Notes: generated from the letters alone by a model not told the origin. Shown: positions 24,711 through 33,925, counted from the first letter of the stretch. The stretch: DNA of 64,000 nucleotides from an uncultured Candidatus Melainabacteria bacterium (GCA_934692665.1 CAKUUG010000003.1:1-64000); one strand, 5' to 3'. Numbers and translations are program-made.

Positions 24711-26483
24711 ATGGGGACATTTTTAGATAGTTTATTACCAAAAGGCAATGGACATAAAGAAGTAATTGGGATTGCCGTTACTCCGAGTCTAGGGCTTGAA
24801 GTTGCAGTAATAGATAAATCAACGCACACTGTCAAAAATTACGGCAGAAAAAAAATTGATTACGATATTTCAAGAAGAGAAATAACAGATATTGGCATGT
24901 TCAAAAATGCCCTTGGTGAATTGTTAAACCAAATGGATGTTATCAGTTCATCAAAACAACTGGCATATTTGATTTTGCCAAACGTGTATTTTGATTTCTT
25001 GGAAGTTCCTAACGAAACATCAAGAGAAGAAATAAAAACAGCGATTTTATCAGAAGCGGAAGAATTCTTCATATTTAAACGTGAAGAACCGATTTCCGGT
25101 TTTTGTGATGTAATAAACCCAAATAGTACCGAAAGAAAAAAAGTAGTTTATTCTTCTTTCCAAAAAGAAGAAGTTGATAACATAAAAGCAGCAATAGAAG
25201 ATTGCGGACTTACATTAATTGGTGTTGAAACAAACTACACAGCAACATTAAGAGGTTTGTATACAGCAGGACTTGTTGATGATGTAATTTTGGAAAATGC
25301 TCAGTGGACAGCAATGCTCATCAACACAAACAGCTTTGTAATGTTCAAAATGGAAGGCAAAGAACTGATTGGACATTTAGAAGTACCTTTGGCAGTTCGT
25401 GCTTATTCTATAGAAGAATCTTATGAAGCAATCATTTCTAATGCTTCACAAATTTTGGAAGATTACCAATCTTCAAAATTATTCATAATAAGCCAAGTTG
25501 ATGAAATTTCAGCGGACATCATTAAACGTAAAATGCGTTTCAACAATGAAATGATGGCAATCGAATGCAACAAATACGCATCTACTACACAATTGATGGA
25601 AGTAAAAGCTGCACTCGATTTCAATGATGCAAATTCAATGACACCTGCTGTTATTGGTGCAACGAGCCTCGGTTCTGATTTTGGCTTGATTCTTAATGTG
25701 CTAACAGACGACATAGCATCAACTTTGGGGGTTTATTTAACAGCAGAAATCCTCGGACAAAAAGTAGATATCACTCGTGCTGTCGTTACACAATTGGGAA
25801 TTGTTTTGATAGTTATTTTGGGTGTTGTTTTTGGCGGCATATACTTTGGTGTCAATGCACTTGATTCTAGTTACAAAAGCACAATAGATTCCACACAAAA
25901 CGAAATTAAAAACGTAGAAGCACAAATCGAAGAAGCTTCTAAAGACGGTGACAAAGAAGAAGTAAACATAAATATCGAAATCGATAAAATTGCAGAAGCA
26001 AACGTCACAGCAATAAATTTCTATGATTCTATTGCAACAGACATACCGAGAAACATCTGGCTTACTGCATACTACAACAAAAATGGCTCTCAAATAGCAG
26101 TACGTGGTATTGCAGAAAACATCGTTGATGTTTATGAATATTACAAAAATTTAAAAGTTGTTTCGCCTGATTCTGATATCAAATTAAATGAATTAAAAGT
26201 GTTTACAAACGAAACTTCTACAAAAAAAGAAGGTGAAGAAAACAAAGAAAACGCAAACAACAAGCTGGCAAGCAATCTATTAATTGATGAAAGCGACAGA
26301 TTATACAGTTTTGAAATTTCAAATACACAAATAAATGAAGAAAGTGCATCCCAAAAAGATGAAACAGAAATCATCTCCAGACCTGCTCCAAAAGAAGATT
26401 CTGAAGAAGAAAGTGTAGACGAAGTTTCACAACAAATGAAACCTGCAAGGAAACGTAAGGCAAAACATGGAAAAGTTAATTAA
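24711..26483 (+). CDS. PilM-PilN fusion protein of the type IV pilus inner-membrane platform
   Basis: In this 590-residue protein residues 1-340 form an actin-like PilM domain (GIAVTPSLGLEVAVIDK start, SFQKEEVDNIKAAIEDCGL and later ATSLGSDF). Residues about 350-375 form a transmembrane helix (QLGIVLIVILGVVFGGIYF), then a coiled coil and a ferredoxin-like PilN domain (IATDIPRNIWLTAYY, VRGIAENIVDVYEYYKNL). PilM and PilN are normally separate and PilN's cytoplasmic tail binds PilM; here they are one chain. A charged 80-residue tail ends in KPARKRKAKHGK. The PilO gene overlaps the last 17 bases. A GspL-like origin is the other reading of the same architecture. Confidence 0.82.
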   Translation: MGTFLDSLLPKGNGHKEVIGIAVTPSLGLEVAVIDKSTHTVKNYGRKKIDYDISRREITDIGMFKNALGELLNQMDVISSSKQLAYLILPNVYFDFLEVPNETSREEIKTAILSEAEEFFIFKREEPISGFCDVINPNSTERKKVVYSSFQKEEVDNIKAAIEDCGLTLIGVETNYTATLRGLYTAGLVDDVILENAQWTAMLINTNSFVMFKMEGKELIGHLEVPLAVRAYSIEESYEAIISNASQILEDYQSSKLFIISQVDEISADIIKRKMRFNNEMMAIECNKYASTTQLMEVKAALDFNDANSMTPAVIGATSLGSDFGLILNVLTDDIASTLGVYLTAEILGQKVDITRAVVTQLGIVLIVILGVVFGGIYFGVNALDSSYKSTIDSTQNEIKNVEAQIEEASKDGDKEEVNINIEIDKIAEANVTAINFYDSIATDIPRNIWLTAYYNKNGSQIAVRGIAENIVDVYEYYKNLKVVSPDSDIKLNELKVFTNETSTKKEGEENKENANNKLASNLLIDESDRLYSFEISNTQINEESASQKDETEIISRPAPKEDSEEESVDEVSQQMKPARKRKAKHGKVN

Positions 26484-27045
26484 AGATAACATATTAATAC
26501 TTGCTGTTGTAATAATCATTTTTTGCGGAGGTGGTTATCAGGTTTACAACGTCATTATGGATACTGTTAACAACTATAGTGAAGTTGAAAACAAGAAAAA
26601 CGAATTAACGACAAAAAAAGAAAAATTGCAACAACAATTAGAAGCAAACAAAAAACGTAGTGAGCAGTTGGAAAAATCTGCAAGCAGCGGAAAAGTAATT
26701 TACGAAGTTTCAGGACAACAATTTTCTGCAGAAGCGTCTTTTGGTATCATGTTTGAAAATGTTTTATCCAACATTACAAACAGTGGGGTTAGAATCCGTT
26801 CTATCAATTACAACTACCAACCTGCAGATGATGCAATTTTGTTGTCTAATATCCCGGGGTACAATGCTTGTGAACTTTCTTTTGTAACTGTTTCAAATTA
26901 TGTTCAACTTCAATCACTATTCAAAAATATCGCAAAAGAAAAATATTTAAGCAACATAAACGAAGTCTATATTGAACCTTACGACAAAGACAAAACAATA
27001 CTAATTGCAAAATTCAAAATAAGATTGTACACAAAAACTATTTAG
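26467..27045 (+). CDS. pilO: PilO-like type IV pilus platform protein
   Basis: The 192-residue bitopic protein has a transmembrane helix at 8-28 (ILILAVVIIIFCGGGYQVYN), a coiled coil (35-75, rich in K, E and Q) and a periplasmic ferredoxin-like domain (80-190) with TNSGVRIRSINYNY and VSNYVQLQSLFKNIAKEKYLS. This is the PilO/GspM layout. PilO pairs with PilN in the inner membrane to connect the motor complex to the secretin. Its ATG lies inside the end of the PilM-PilN gene (17-base overlap), which strongly supports joint expression. No pilP or pilQ follows; secG does. Confidence 0.8.
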   Translation: MEKLIKDNILILAVVIIIFCGGGYQVYNVIMDTVNNYSEVENKKNELTTKKEKLQQQLEANKKRSEQLEKSASSGKVIYEVSGQQFSAEASFGIMFENVLSNITNSGVRIRSINYNYQPADDAILLSNIPGYNACELSFVTVSNYVQLQSLFKNIAKEKYLSNINEVYIEPYDKDKTILIAKFKIRLYTKTI

Positions 27046-27104
27046 CTTGTAAATACTTATTTTTATGGTATTGTTATTGTAAAATAGATTTTTAAGGATT
27101 CAAA

Positions 27105-27329
27105 ATGCTAGTTAAAATTACTTATTTTACGCAAATTATTTCAGCTATATTGAGCATTTTATTTGTTTTACTGCATTCTCCAAAAGGTGATGGAATTGCC
27201 GCTATTGGTGCTGCAAGCCAACTATTCTCTTCGCAAAAATCAACAGAAAAAGGTCTAAACAAAATTACTTATTTCTTTGTTGGATTGTTTGTTTTGTCTA
27301 CTTTTTTGTTGGGTTTTATTTTAAAATAA
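27105..27329 (+). CDS. secG: Preprotein translocase subunit SecG
   Basis: The 74-residue inner-membrane protein has two helices (about 7-24 and 54-72) joined by the characteristic loop HSPKGDGIAAIGAASQLFSSQKSTEKGLNK, where the GxGIAAIGxxSQxF pattern is diagnostic of SecG/Sec61beta partners in bacteria. SecG assists SecYEG in protein export. AAGGA lies 9 bases before the ATG, with a TAAAAT -10 about 25 bases upstream. It is followed after 3 bases by a small conserved unknown gene. Length is within the SecG range (70-110). Confidence 0.92.
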   Translation: MLVKITYFTQIISAILSILFVLLHSPKGDGIAAIGAASQLFSSQKSTEKGLNKITYFFVGLFVLSTFLLGFILK

Positions 27330-27332
27330 AAA

Positions 27333-27695
27333 ATGCAAAACGAATTGGAAGAAATTGTATTAGTTCACATTGATGCATTATTAAAAGACCACGACAAAGA
27401 AGACCCGAGGAATTTTCTCCCTCCGGTAAAAGAAAATATAAGAGAATTTTTAGCTGTCATACACTCTGTTTTTCCGAGTATATGGGTTTATAGCGATATA
27501 AACGTCATGGTCGCACAAAAAGTCTTGCGTGACAATAGAGCCTTGGGTTTTGTTCAACAAATTATTTCTTATGAAACTGATTCTTTTATACACATAGGCA
27601 AAAACTCGGTAAAATTCAACGACACATCAGAAGCTTCCATAAAATTTGCTTCTATTTTGAATTATGTTGTCGATTTTTTAAATAAAACAAACTAA
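27333..27695 (+). CDS. Small conserved-looking protein of unknown function
   Basis: I do not recognise this 120-residue protein. It is soluble, acidic at the N-terminus (MQNELEEIVLVHIDALL), contains PRNFLPPVKENIREFLAVIHSVFPSIWVYSD and ends in two predicted helices. There is no Cys pair, signal peptide or membrane segment. Its ATG is 3 bases after the secG stop without its own Shine-Dalgarno, so translation is probably coupled. Codon use matches its neighbours, which supports a real gene. A role linked to secretion or to an adjacent process is only suggested by position. Confidence 0.7.
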   Translation: MQNELEEIVLVHIDALLKDHDKEDPRNFLPPVKENIREFLAVIHSVFPSIWVYSDINVMVAQKVLRDNRALGFVQQIISYETDSFIHIGKNSVKFNDTSEASIKFASILNYVVDFLNKTN

Positions 27696-27703
27696 ATTTC
27701 ATT

Positions 27704-28084
27704 TTATTTTATTTTTTCAATTAGTTCTACGCTGTTTCCATCAGGGTCAGATAAAAATGATATTCTTGTTTTTATTTCTTCTACGAAAAACGGTTCTATA
27801 TCCCAAACATAGCCAAATTCTTTTATTTTGTTTGAAATTTCATCCAAATCGTCACACTCAAAAGCAAAATGCCCAAAAGCATCACCGTTTTTGTATCCAT
27901 CAGTCGGTATATCGTCATTGATTGTCAATTCGATTTGCGTATTTGTGTTTTCGTCTGTCAAATATTGCAAATAACAATCCCCGAGGCGAATTCTCGCTCC
28001 CAATTTCATACCCAAAAAATTGCAGTAGAATTTTATTGCTTCATTTTCATCTTTTGTTCTTATCATTGAATGTAAAAATTTCAT
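27704..28084 (-). CDS. gloA: Lactoylglutathione lyase / glyoxalase I
   Basis: The 126-residue vicinal-oxygen-chelate protein has the four metal ligands of glyoxalase I in place: His5 (FLHSMIRTKD), Glu in TQIELTIND, His in AFGHFAFECDD and Glu in NSVELIEKI. FYCNFLGMKLGARIRL and FLSDPDGNSVEL are typical of the bacterial Ni(II) class. GloA converts the hemithioacetal of methylglyoxal and a thiol to an S-lactoyl thioester. Whether this organism uses glutathione or another thiol is not shown. AAGAGGAA precedes the ATG. It is convergent with the unknown gene upstream. Confidence 0.9.
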   Translation of the reverse strand: MKFLHSMIRTKDENEAIKFYCNFLGMKLGARIRLGDCYLQYLTDENTNTQIELTINDDIPTDGYKNGDAFGHFAFECDDLDEISNKIKEFGYVWDIEPFFVEEIKTRISFLSDPDGNSVELIEKIK

Positions 28085-28096
28085 ATTTTCCTCTTC

Positions 28097-28369
28097 TTAA
28101 AACACATTTACGTTATCTAACATAAATTTATACATTTGAATTTCATCTTGATCTTGTTTTAGTTTTGATTTTTCTTTTTCAAGACGTTCGATTTCTTCTT
28201 TTGTTTCTGATTTTAGCTGAACCAAAGGAGCGTCTTTGTCTTTGTTAAAAAAATTCCACTTAAAACCATCAATAAGCCCATAATCCGTTTCTGTTTTGTA
28301 TGTACCAAAATTAACAGCCCACACAGGCAAAACCGACAAAAAGAAAAGTAATATTATAGTCTTTTTCAT
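28097..28369 (-). CDS. Small secreted coiled-coil protein
   Basis: The 90-residue protein has a Sec signal peptide (1-18, MKKTIILLFFLSVLPVWA, cleavage after AVWA-type residues) and a mature part with a Glu/Lys-rich coiled coil (50-75, LKSETKEEIERLEKEKSKLK). I do not recognise a family. A TAATAT -10 six bases before the ATG suggests its own leaderless transcript. It lies between gloA and another secreted protein gene on the same strand. A periplasmic structural or chaperone-like role is possible but unproven. Confidence 0.65.
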   Translation of the reverse strand: MKKTIILLFFLSVLPVWAVNFGTYKTETDYGLIDGFKWNFFNKDKDAPLVQLKSETKEEIERLEKEKSKLKQDQDEIQMYKFMLDNVNVF

Positions 28370-28404
28370 AACTAAATATTACCACAATTTTTGTTTTTAA
28401 AAAA

Positions 28405-29205
28405 TTATTTTTTTACCCAAAATCTTTTTTCTTTTGTCTCTACCCTAATGTTTGCAAGTTCGCAATCATCATAATCTACATATTGAGTTTGAAAAAGATT
28501 CTGTCCTGTCGTAATTACAAGCTCGTTTGTTTCTTTTAAAATGTTTTTTGGCACTACAAATTCTTTATTGTCGCCATTGAGTTCGATTTTTCCAATCTGG
28601 ATACCATTTACTTTTACGGTCATCGGACTTGAATAAACTTTTGCTATACGATTCTGACCTGCTTCTTTTGCTTTTTTTGTGTCCAAACCGATTACTGTGC
28701 CGATTTTTACAATAACCTCCATAGAAGGTGACAAATTTGGCGTTTTGAATGTTTGAACAAAAGACTCGCCTTTTGCAGTAAGTCGAAAATCGCCGCTGTT
28801 GGCTGAATTTGTAGAAAACATATTATCTCCCAAATGAATCACACCTTCGCTGATTTGCAAATCAAAAGGATTTGATTTTTCTATGCCCAATTTTAGAGGA
28901 TTTTTCAAAACATTATTATCGACCGTCAAAGAGAAGACTTTGTAGCCTTCATGTTCAACAAACATAACAGTTTTGCTATTTACATCAACATTGAGTCTAA
29001 ATGTGCCATCATTATCGGAATAAGTCGTATAATTCAATTCAGGAATGGAAATTTTGGCATTAGATAGAGCATGTTTTGTTTTTGAATCTATAATTTTGTT
29101 TTTGTTATTTGTTGCATATTCATCAATCTTGCCTGTAATAACTTCTGCAAATATAAAATTCATAGAAACACAGAAGCACAACAATATATAAAAAATTTTC
29201 TTCAT
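28405..29205 (-). CDS. Secreted protein with carboxypeptidase-regulatory-like domain
   Basis: This 266-residue exported protein has a signal peptide (1-20, MKKIFYILLCFCVSMNFIFA). Residues about 35-95 read like a CarboxypepD_reg beta-sandwich (SKTKHALSNAKISIPEL, SDNDGTFRLNV, FVEHEGYKVFSL). Residues 115-260 are a beta-rich domain containing LTAKGESFVQTFKTPNLSPS and NGIQIGKIELNGDNKEFVVP, which recall carbohydrate-binding or surface-adhesion sandwiches. No catalytic motif was seen. AAAAGGGG precedes the ATG. It is a candidate cell-envelope or glycan-binding protein. Confidence 0.65.
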   Translation of the reverse strand: MKKIFYILLCFCVSMNFIFAEVITGKIDEYATNNKNKIIDSKTKHALSNAKISIPELNYTTYSDNDGTFRLNVDVNSKTVMFVEHEGYKVFSLTVDNNVLKNPLKLGIEKSNPFDLQISEGVIHLGDNMFSTNSANSGDFRLTAKGESFVQTFKTPNLSPSMEVIVKIGTVIGLDTKKAKEAGQNRIAKVYSSPMTVKVNGIQIGKIELNGDNKEFVVPKNILKETNELVITTGQNLFQTQYVDYDDCELANIRVETKEKRFWVKK

Positions 29206-29270
29206 TTTTACCCCTTTTTAAAAGTTTAAATAAAGAAAACCAAAATATCATTGCAAAAAAGTCTAATAAA

Positions 29271-29308
29271 AAACTACCCGACTTTTTGTTTTGCGGGTAG
29301 TTTTTTTT
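29271..29308. terminator. Rho-independent terminator
   Basis: AAACTACCCG (29271-29280) pairs with CGGGTAGTTT (29294-29303) around a 13-base loop, with A and T runs outside both arms, so it can work in either direction. It follows the LysM-protein gene on the minus strand. Confidence 0.85.
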
Positions 29309-29324
29309 AAAAAATTGTTTTAAA

Positions 29325-29885
29325 TTATAATTCTTGAGAAACAGGAATAATAAGCTCTTGCCCAATTCTAATTGCAGCAGGATTTTTTATGTTGTTTACT
29401 TTTTGTATCTCATTAATTTTTTCTTCTGAATATTTTCCATAAAAACGATATGCAATACCATTCAATGTATCACCTTGTTTCACGATGTATTTTTGTTCAG
29501 TACTTGCAGCTGCAACTTCTTTTGCTGCAGTTTCAGTAATAACTTCTACTTTTGGAGTTCTGGAATTAACAACAGAAGTTCTTGGCGACATTGAAAAAAT
29601 AGAAACCATAAGAGTAATAATGCTCATAAACAAAACACCGGCAACAAAACCAATCGCCATATAAACTACAGGAGATTTTTTAATCGGTGCTTTTGCAACG
29701 CTGCGAACTTTTTGCATAGTTTTGTGAGTACCACCCCACAACAAATCCAATTCCTTTGCTTTTGCAGCTTTGTAATACTGAGTAAGTTGAGCTCTTGTAT
29801 TTTTCTTTTCAGGTTGAGCAAGGCTAGCCAAAACGCCCATGTTTTCTCTTGTTAAGCCTGATCTGTGTAATGTTGAACCCTTCAT
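29325..29885 (-). CDS. LysM-domain membrane protein
   Basis: The 186-residue protein has a cytoplasmic, Lys/Thr-rich N-terminus (1-70), one transmembrane helix (about 73-97, VVYMAIGFVAGVLFMSIITLMVSIF), a short linker, and a C-terminal LysM domain (131-183, YIVKQGDTLNGIAYRFYG to AIRIGQELIIPV). LysM binds GlcNAc in peptidoglycan, so the protein would tie the inner membrane to the wall. AAGGTG precedes the ATG. A strong terminator follows, so it is monocistronic. The function of the N-terminal tail is unknown. Confidence 0.85.
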   Translation of the reverse strand: MKGSTLHRSGLTRENMGVLASLAQPEKKNTRAQLTQYYKAAKAKELDLLWGGTHKTMQKVRSVAKAPIKKSPVVYMAIGFVAGVLFMSIITLMVSIFSMSPRTSVVNSRTPKVEVITETAAKEVAAASTEQKYIVKQGDTLNGIAYRFYGKYSEEKINEIQKVNNIKNPAAIRIGQELIIPVSQEL

Positions 29886-29961
29886 ATTTCACCTTATTAA
29901 ATAGTCTTACTTAGCATGTTACAAAGAGTTTTAAATAAAGTCAACTTAGTTTTTGATACTT

Positions 29962-30543
29962 TTAAGAATTGTAAACTTTTTTGATTTCTACATTAGCGCA
30001 CTCAAACATTACATTTAACAATTTTTCGTTCTTTTCTATATTAAAACCGCCTTCTTTAAGGTATTCTATCATCCTTGTTTTCCAAAGTTTGAACAATTCA
30101 TCCGATGTCATATTAAGAACTTTTGCTATATTTTTCAATTCCTCAAAATCAATCAAAATAGGCTTTGCACCTCTTAATATATCTACGAGTTCAAGACGTT
30201 TTTTTCTATCAAACATCTTCAAAAAATCCAACGTCGAAAGATTGTTTTCTTTGATTAAATCTCTCAACATGATTAGATTTTTGCTATAAACTATACTGTC
30301 TGAAGGAATTTGATACTCGCTAAATTCTTCAGGATTTATATCCATTACTGTTGCAATACGCTCCAATGTCACAGAACGTGTTGAAAACGGCACATTTTCG
30401 TCTATCAAATTGTAAACATAAGACAACGTTACGCCTACCATTTTTGCAAATTCTTTTTTATGCAGATTGTTATTTTTCAAAAAATCAGCCAATTTTTTTG
30501 AGCTTCTTTCTTCAGGTTTTGTTCTGTATGAAATATTTTTCAT
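29962..30543 (-). CDS. XRE-family helix-turn-helix regulator
   Basis: The 193-residue DNA-binding protein has an N-terminal Cro/CI-type HTH (about 15-70: LADFLKNNNLHKKEFAKMVG, SYVYNLIDENVPFSTRSV, LERIATVMDINPEEF). A second HTH-like segment follows at about 92-150 (LRDLIKENNLSTLDFLKMF, IAKVLNMTSDELFKLW). The tandem layout suggests binding of an extended operator or an intramolecular dimer. No ligand domain is present. It is divergent from pth. The target is unknown. Confidence 0.8.
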   Translation of the reverse strand: MKNISYRTKPEERSSKKLADFLKNNNLHKKEFAKMVGVTLSYVYNLIDENVPFSTRSVTLERIATVMDINPEEFSEYQIPSDSIVYSKNLIMLRDLIKENNLSTLDFLKMFDRKKRLELVDILRGAKPILIDFEELKNIAKVLNMTSDELFKLWKTRMIEYLKEGGFNIEKNEKLLNVMFECANVEIKKVYNS

Positions 30544-30668
30544 TTTTATTGATTTTACTCCGCCTTGTATGTTATTTTACAAATAAACCTTTTTGTTGTA
30601 TTTTAAAATACCAAAAAAGATAAATATTAATGATTAATTCAAATAGCAAATAAAATAAGAAAGAAAAA

Positions 30669-31223
30669 ATGAAAGCAATAATAGGACTCGGAAATCCGGA
30701 AACAAAATACCTTACTACTCGCCACAATACAGGGTTTTTAATGATGGATAAAATCCTCGAGAATCACAAAGTTACTTTAGGCGAAAAATTCAACTCATTT
30801 TTTGGAAAATCGGGCGATGTTTTATACCTTTTGCCAAAAACATATATGAACTTGTCCGGCGATGCAGTTATTCAAATGATGAATTTCTACAAATTGAAAA
30901 ACACAGACATTCTAGTGATATATGACGATGCAACAATAAACTTCGGCACGTTTCGTCTAAAGAAAAATGGTTCTTTTGGCGGACACAATGGAATAAAATC
31001 AATAATCAACAGAATAGGAACAGATGTTTTTGACAGATTGAAAGTCGGAGTTGGCCCCGTTCCTGAACATTTTTCGATTGACAATTTTGTTTTGGGCAAT
31101 TTTTCAAAAGAAGAAATGCTATCAATAGAAAAAATGGGAGAAGTTGCAACACAAGTCGTTGATTGCTGGTTAAAAGAAGGTATAGAAAAAGCTCAAAACA
31201 AATTCAACAAATCTGTAATATAA
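30669..31223 (+). CDS. pth: Peptidyl-tRNA hydrolase
   Basis: This 184-residue enzyme releases tRNA from peptidyl-tRNA that drops off ribosomes. It carries the family signatures IIGLGNPETKYLTTRHNTGFLMMD (residues 3-26, catalytic His in RHN), TYMNLSGDAVIQ, VIYDDATINFGTFRLKKNGSFGGHNGIKSI and VGVGPVP. Length matches Pth (about 190). The ATG has a purine-rich AAGAAAGAAA upstream, a weak ribosome binding site. It stands alone, convergent with the MATE gene. Confidence 0.96.
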   Translation: MKAIIGLGNPETKYLTTRHNTGFLMMDKILENHKVTLGEKFNSFFGKSGDVLYLLPKTYMNLSGDAVIQMMNFYKLKNTDILVIYDDATINFGTFRLKKNGSFGGHNGIKSIINRIGTDVFDRLKVGVGPVPEHFSIDNFVLGNFSKEEMLSIEKMGEVATQVVDCWLKEGIEKAQNKFNKSVI

Positions 31224-31226
31224 AAA

Positions 31227-32549
31227 TTAGTTTAATTTTTTTATATCATAAATAACTCTAACGCTCGTCACAATACAAGCAAAAGCCAAAGCCAAAGCAA
31301 GCCCCGTCCAAAATCCTTCTAATACAATTCCTTTTTGAAATGCAAAATAGCAGCCGATTGGGATTGCAATAAACATATAAGCACACAACATTGTGAACAT
31401 TATTATTTTTGTGTCTTTTAATCCTTTTAGAATGCCAACATTCGCTCCTTGAATTCCATCAAAAAACAAAAACGCCATCGCTATTTTTAAGATTTTTTTG
31501 CTTAATTCTATTACTTCCAAGTCATTAGAAAATATAGAAATTATTTTGTCAGAAAAGAAAAACAATAAATTAAAAGTCACAAAACACACGCAAAGTGTAA
31601 TAAAAATATTAGATATAGAATATTTTACAATATTTTCTTTGTCACGTCTTCCGTTGTAAAAACCAACTTTTATACTCGTCGCATTAGATACAGATAGTAC
31701 AATCATAAACGTAAAGTTTGCAATGCACAAAATTATATTATGCACACCAGCGTATATTGCAGAAAATTTTCCAATCAAAACTGCCGTCAAGTTGAATCCT
31801 AAAAATTCAAAAAACATCGAAGCAGAAATCGGAAATCCGATTTTAAAGAGTTCTTTTATGTAATTTTTTCCTTTTTCATAAGGTGTTTTGAATAGTGGCA
31901 AACAATAAAACAAAATCAAAACAGCAGAAACTATTTTTGATATCAATGTTGCAACCGACAACCCCAAAAGCCCCAATCCTGCAATTTTTATGTTAAATAT
32001 ATCAATACCAAAAGTCAAAACAATATCTAAAACAAGATTTATTAAAATCATAATGAGCATTATAATGTTTGCAGCCATTACTTTTTCATAAGCTTGTAAA
32101 AATTCTTTCAAAGCGACAAAAATAGCAACAGGAAAAACGCTCCAAGCACAAACTTCCATATATTGTTTAACAGGAGCAACAAGCTCGCTATCAAGCCCAA
32201 AAACATTGACATTGAATATCATAATTTCTGTAATCAAAAAGAAAGGTATAGAAACCAAAAGAGAAAACAATATTGTTGCTTTGAAGTACTTTTTTGCAGG
32301 CTCTTTTTGTCCTCTTAAGTTCGCTATTACCGGACTAACAGAAAGTATAAGTCCTATTGCACCAATCGTAATTGTCATTATAATGGCACTGGCAACGCTA
32401 ATTGCACCAAGAGCAAGCGTAGAATATCTGCCTGCAACCGCAGTATCTGTAATACCGATTAAAACCTGAGAAATATTTCCCCCTAAAATCGGTAAAGATA
32501 GTTTTATTAAATCTAAAATTATGTTTTTGTATTCAGCAATTTTATTCAT
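31227..32549 (-). CDS. MATE-family multidrug/Na+ antiporter
   Basis: The 440-residue inner-membrane transporter has 12 predicted helices in two MatE halves (about 15-175 and 235-400). Family motifs include LSLPILGGNISQVLIGITDTAVAGRYS at the N-terminus and the second-half start KIGFPISASMFFEFLGFNLTAVLIGKF. Such proteins export cationic drugs or metabolites using Na+ or H+ gradients. The ATG overlaps the stop of the upstream FAD-oxidoreductase gene by 4 bases, so the two are translationally coupled. Substrate unknown. Confidence 0.9.
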   Translation of the reverse strand: MNKIAEYKNIILDLIKLSLPILGGNISQVLIGITDTAVAGRYSTLALGAISVASAIIMTITIGAIGLILSVSPVIANLRGQKEPAKKYFKATILFSLLVSIPFFLITEIMIFNVNVFGLDSELVAPVKQYMEVCAWSVFPVAIFVALKEFLQAYEKVMAANIIMLIMILINLVLDIVLTFGIDIFNIKIAGLGLLGLSVATLISKIVSAVLILFYCLPLFKTPYEKGKNYIKELFKIGFPISASMFFEFLGFNLTAVLIGKFSAIYAGVHNIILCIANFTFMIVLSVSNATSIKVGFYNGRRDKENIVKYSISNIFITLCVCFVTFNLLFFFSDKIISIFSNDLEVIELSKKILKIAMAFLFFDGIQGANVGILKGLKDTKIIMFTMLCAYMFIAIPIGCYFAFQKGIVLEGFWTGLALALAFACIVTSVRVIYDIKKLN

Positions 32550-33925
32550 ATCGCCCTATCCGGATTAAAAATATTATTCTTATCAAACAAATTCTTTATT
32601 TCTTTCATTACTAAATGCGTTTTTTTATTTATTGCTTTATTTATGTATTTTCTTTTGTGACTGCCTATTCCATGTTCACCCGACAACGTACCATCGATTG
32701 AAATCGCATAAGCAAAAAGTTCGTCTTTTAATTTTTCAAAATTTTCTTTTTCACTTTTATCATCCAAATCCAGTGCAAAATTTGGATGTATGTTCCCATC
32801 TCCCGCATGCCCCATAACAGCAGTTATTATGTTATATTTTTTTGACAATTTTTGACAAAATTTCACAAAATCAACGATTCTATCTCTCGGAACAACAATA
32901 TCTTCTGTAACAACATTCGGTTTCAATTGTGCAAGGGCAGAAAAAGCACTCCTTCTTGTTTTCCAGATGTTTTCATTTTCTTCATCGTTTTTTGCTTGAA
33001 TTATTTTTGAAGAAGAAGATTTTTCTAATATTTCTTTTAAAATCTTTAATTCATAATTCACACATTCAGAAAATCCATCCAATTCAACGAGCAAAACTGC
33101 TTCTTTATCTACCAAAAGCCCAACCGGATTGAAGTTTTCTATTGTTTGAATTGTGGTTTTATCTAAAATATCAATAGTAGACGGGATAAAACCTGAATTT
33201 ATTATGTTGTTAACACATTTTGTTGCATCAATCAAATCATCAAAATACGCAAGCGTGAGAAGCTTTTTTTCAGGCTTTGGTATTAATTTTAGAGTTGCTT
33301 TAACAATAAGTCCCAAAGTACCCTCAGACCCCACAAATAAAGAAGTCAAATTGTAGCCTGTAACGTTTTTTGCAAGATTTTTAGAAGTTTCAATGACACT
33401 TCCATCAGCCAATACAATTTCCAGATTAATTACATAGTCTTTTGTATTTCCATATTTAAAAGTTCTGGGCCCGCCGGCACAAAGCGAAACTGCTCCTGCA
33501 ACTGTCGAAACTGCCAAATTTGAAGGATCAGGCGGGAAAAACAAATTCATTTTGTCTAGTTCTTTATTTAATTTCCCAATTACAACATTAGGTTCAACCA
33601 CTGCAATTAGATTTTCTTTATCAATTTTTATTATTTTATTCATTTTTGAAAAATGAATAACAATACAATCCCTAACGGGTCTTGTTGCACCTGCGTGGTT
33701 TGTGCCTTGTGCTCTTGGAACGATTTTTATTTCGTATTTTTGACAAATTTTTACGATTTCAACAACATCGTTTTTATTTTCAGGAAAAACAACAGCCAAA
33801 GGCAAAATCACTTCTTCGGGATTTTGAGAAGTGTCATAAGCATAAACAAAAATATCTTCTTTTTTAAAAAGAACATTTTTTATGCTTTTCTTCAGCTCTA
33901 AAATAAATTTTTCATTTTTTGTCAT
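32546..33925 (-). CDS. FAD-binding oxidoreductase, GlcD/D-lactate dehydrogenase type
   Basis: The 459-residue flavoenzyme of the vanillyl-alcohol-oxidase family has an N-terminal FAD_binding_4 domain (about 38-175; PRAQGTNHAGATRP, PPDPSNLAVSTVAGAVSLCAGGPRTFKYGN) and a C-terminal FAD-oxidase_C domain (200-455; MGHAGDGNIHPNFALD, GTLSGEHGIGSHKRKYI). The latter motifs hold the metal and substrate residues of GlcD, Dld and D2HGDH. It oxidises a 2-hydroxy acid such as D-lactate or glycolate; which one is not decidable. No GlcE/GlcF subunits are nearby. A TAGAAT -10 six bases before the ATG predicts a leaderless mRNA shared with the MATE gene. Confidence 0.88.
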   Translation of the reverse strand: MTKNEKFILELKKSIKNVLFKKEDIFVYAYDTSQNPEEVILPLAVVFPENKNDVVEIVKICQKYEIKIVPRAQGTNHAGATRPVRDCIVIHFSKMNKIIKIDKENLIAVVEPNVVIGKLNKELDKMNLFFPPDPSNLAVSTVAGAVSLCAGGPRTFKYGNTKDYVINLEIVLADGSVIETSKNLAKNVTGYNLTSLFVGSEGTLGLIVKATLKLIPKPEKKLLTLAYFDDLIDATKCVNNIINSGFIPSTIDILDKTTIQTIENFNPVGLLVDKEAVLLVELDGFSECVNYELKILKEILEKSSSSKIIQAKNDEENENIWKTRRSAFSALAQLKPNVVTEDIVVPRDRIVDFVKFCQKLSKKYNIITAVMGHAGDGNIHPNFALDLDDKSEKENFEKLKDELFAYAISIDGTLSGEHGIGSHKRKYINKAINKKTHLVMKEIKNLFDKNNIFNPDRAI

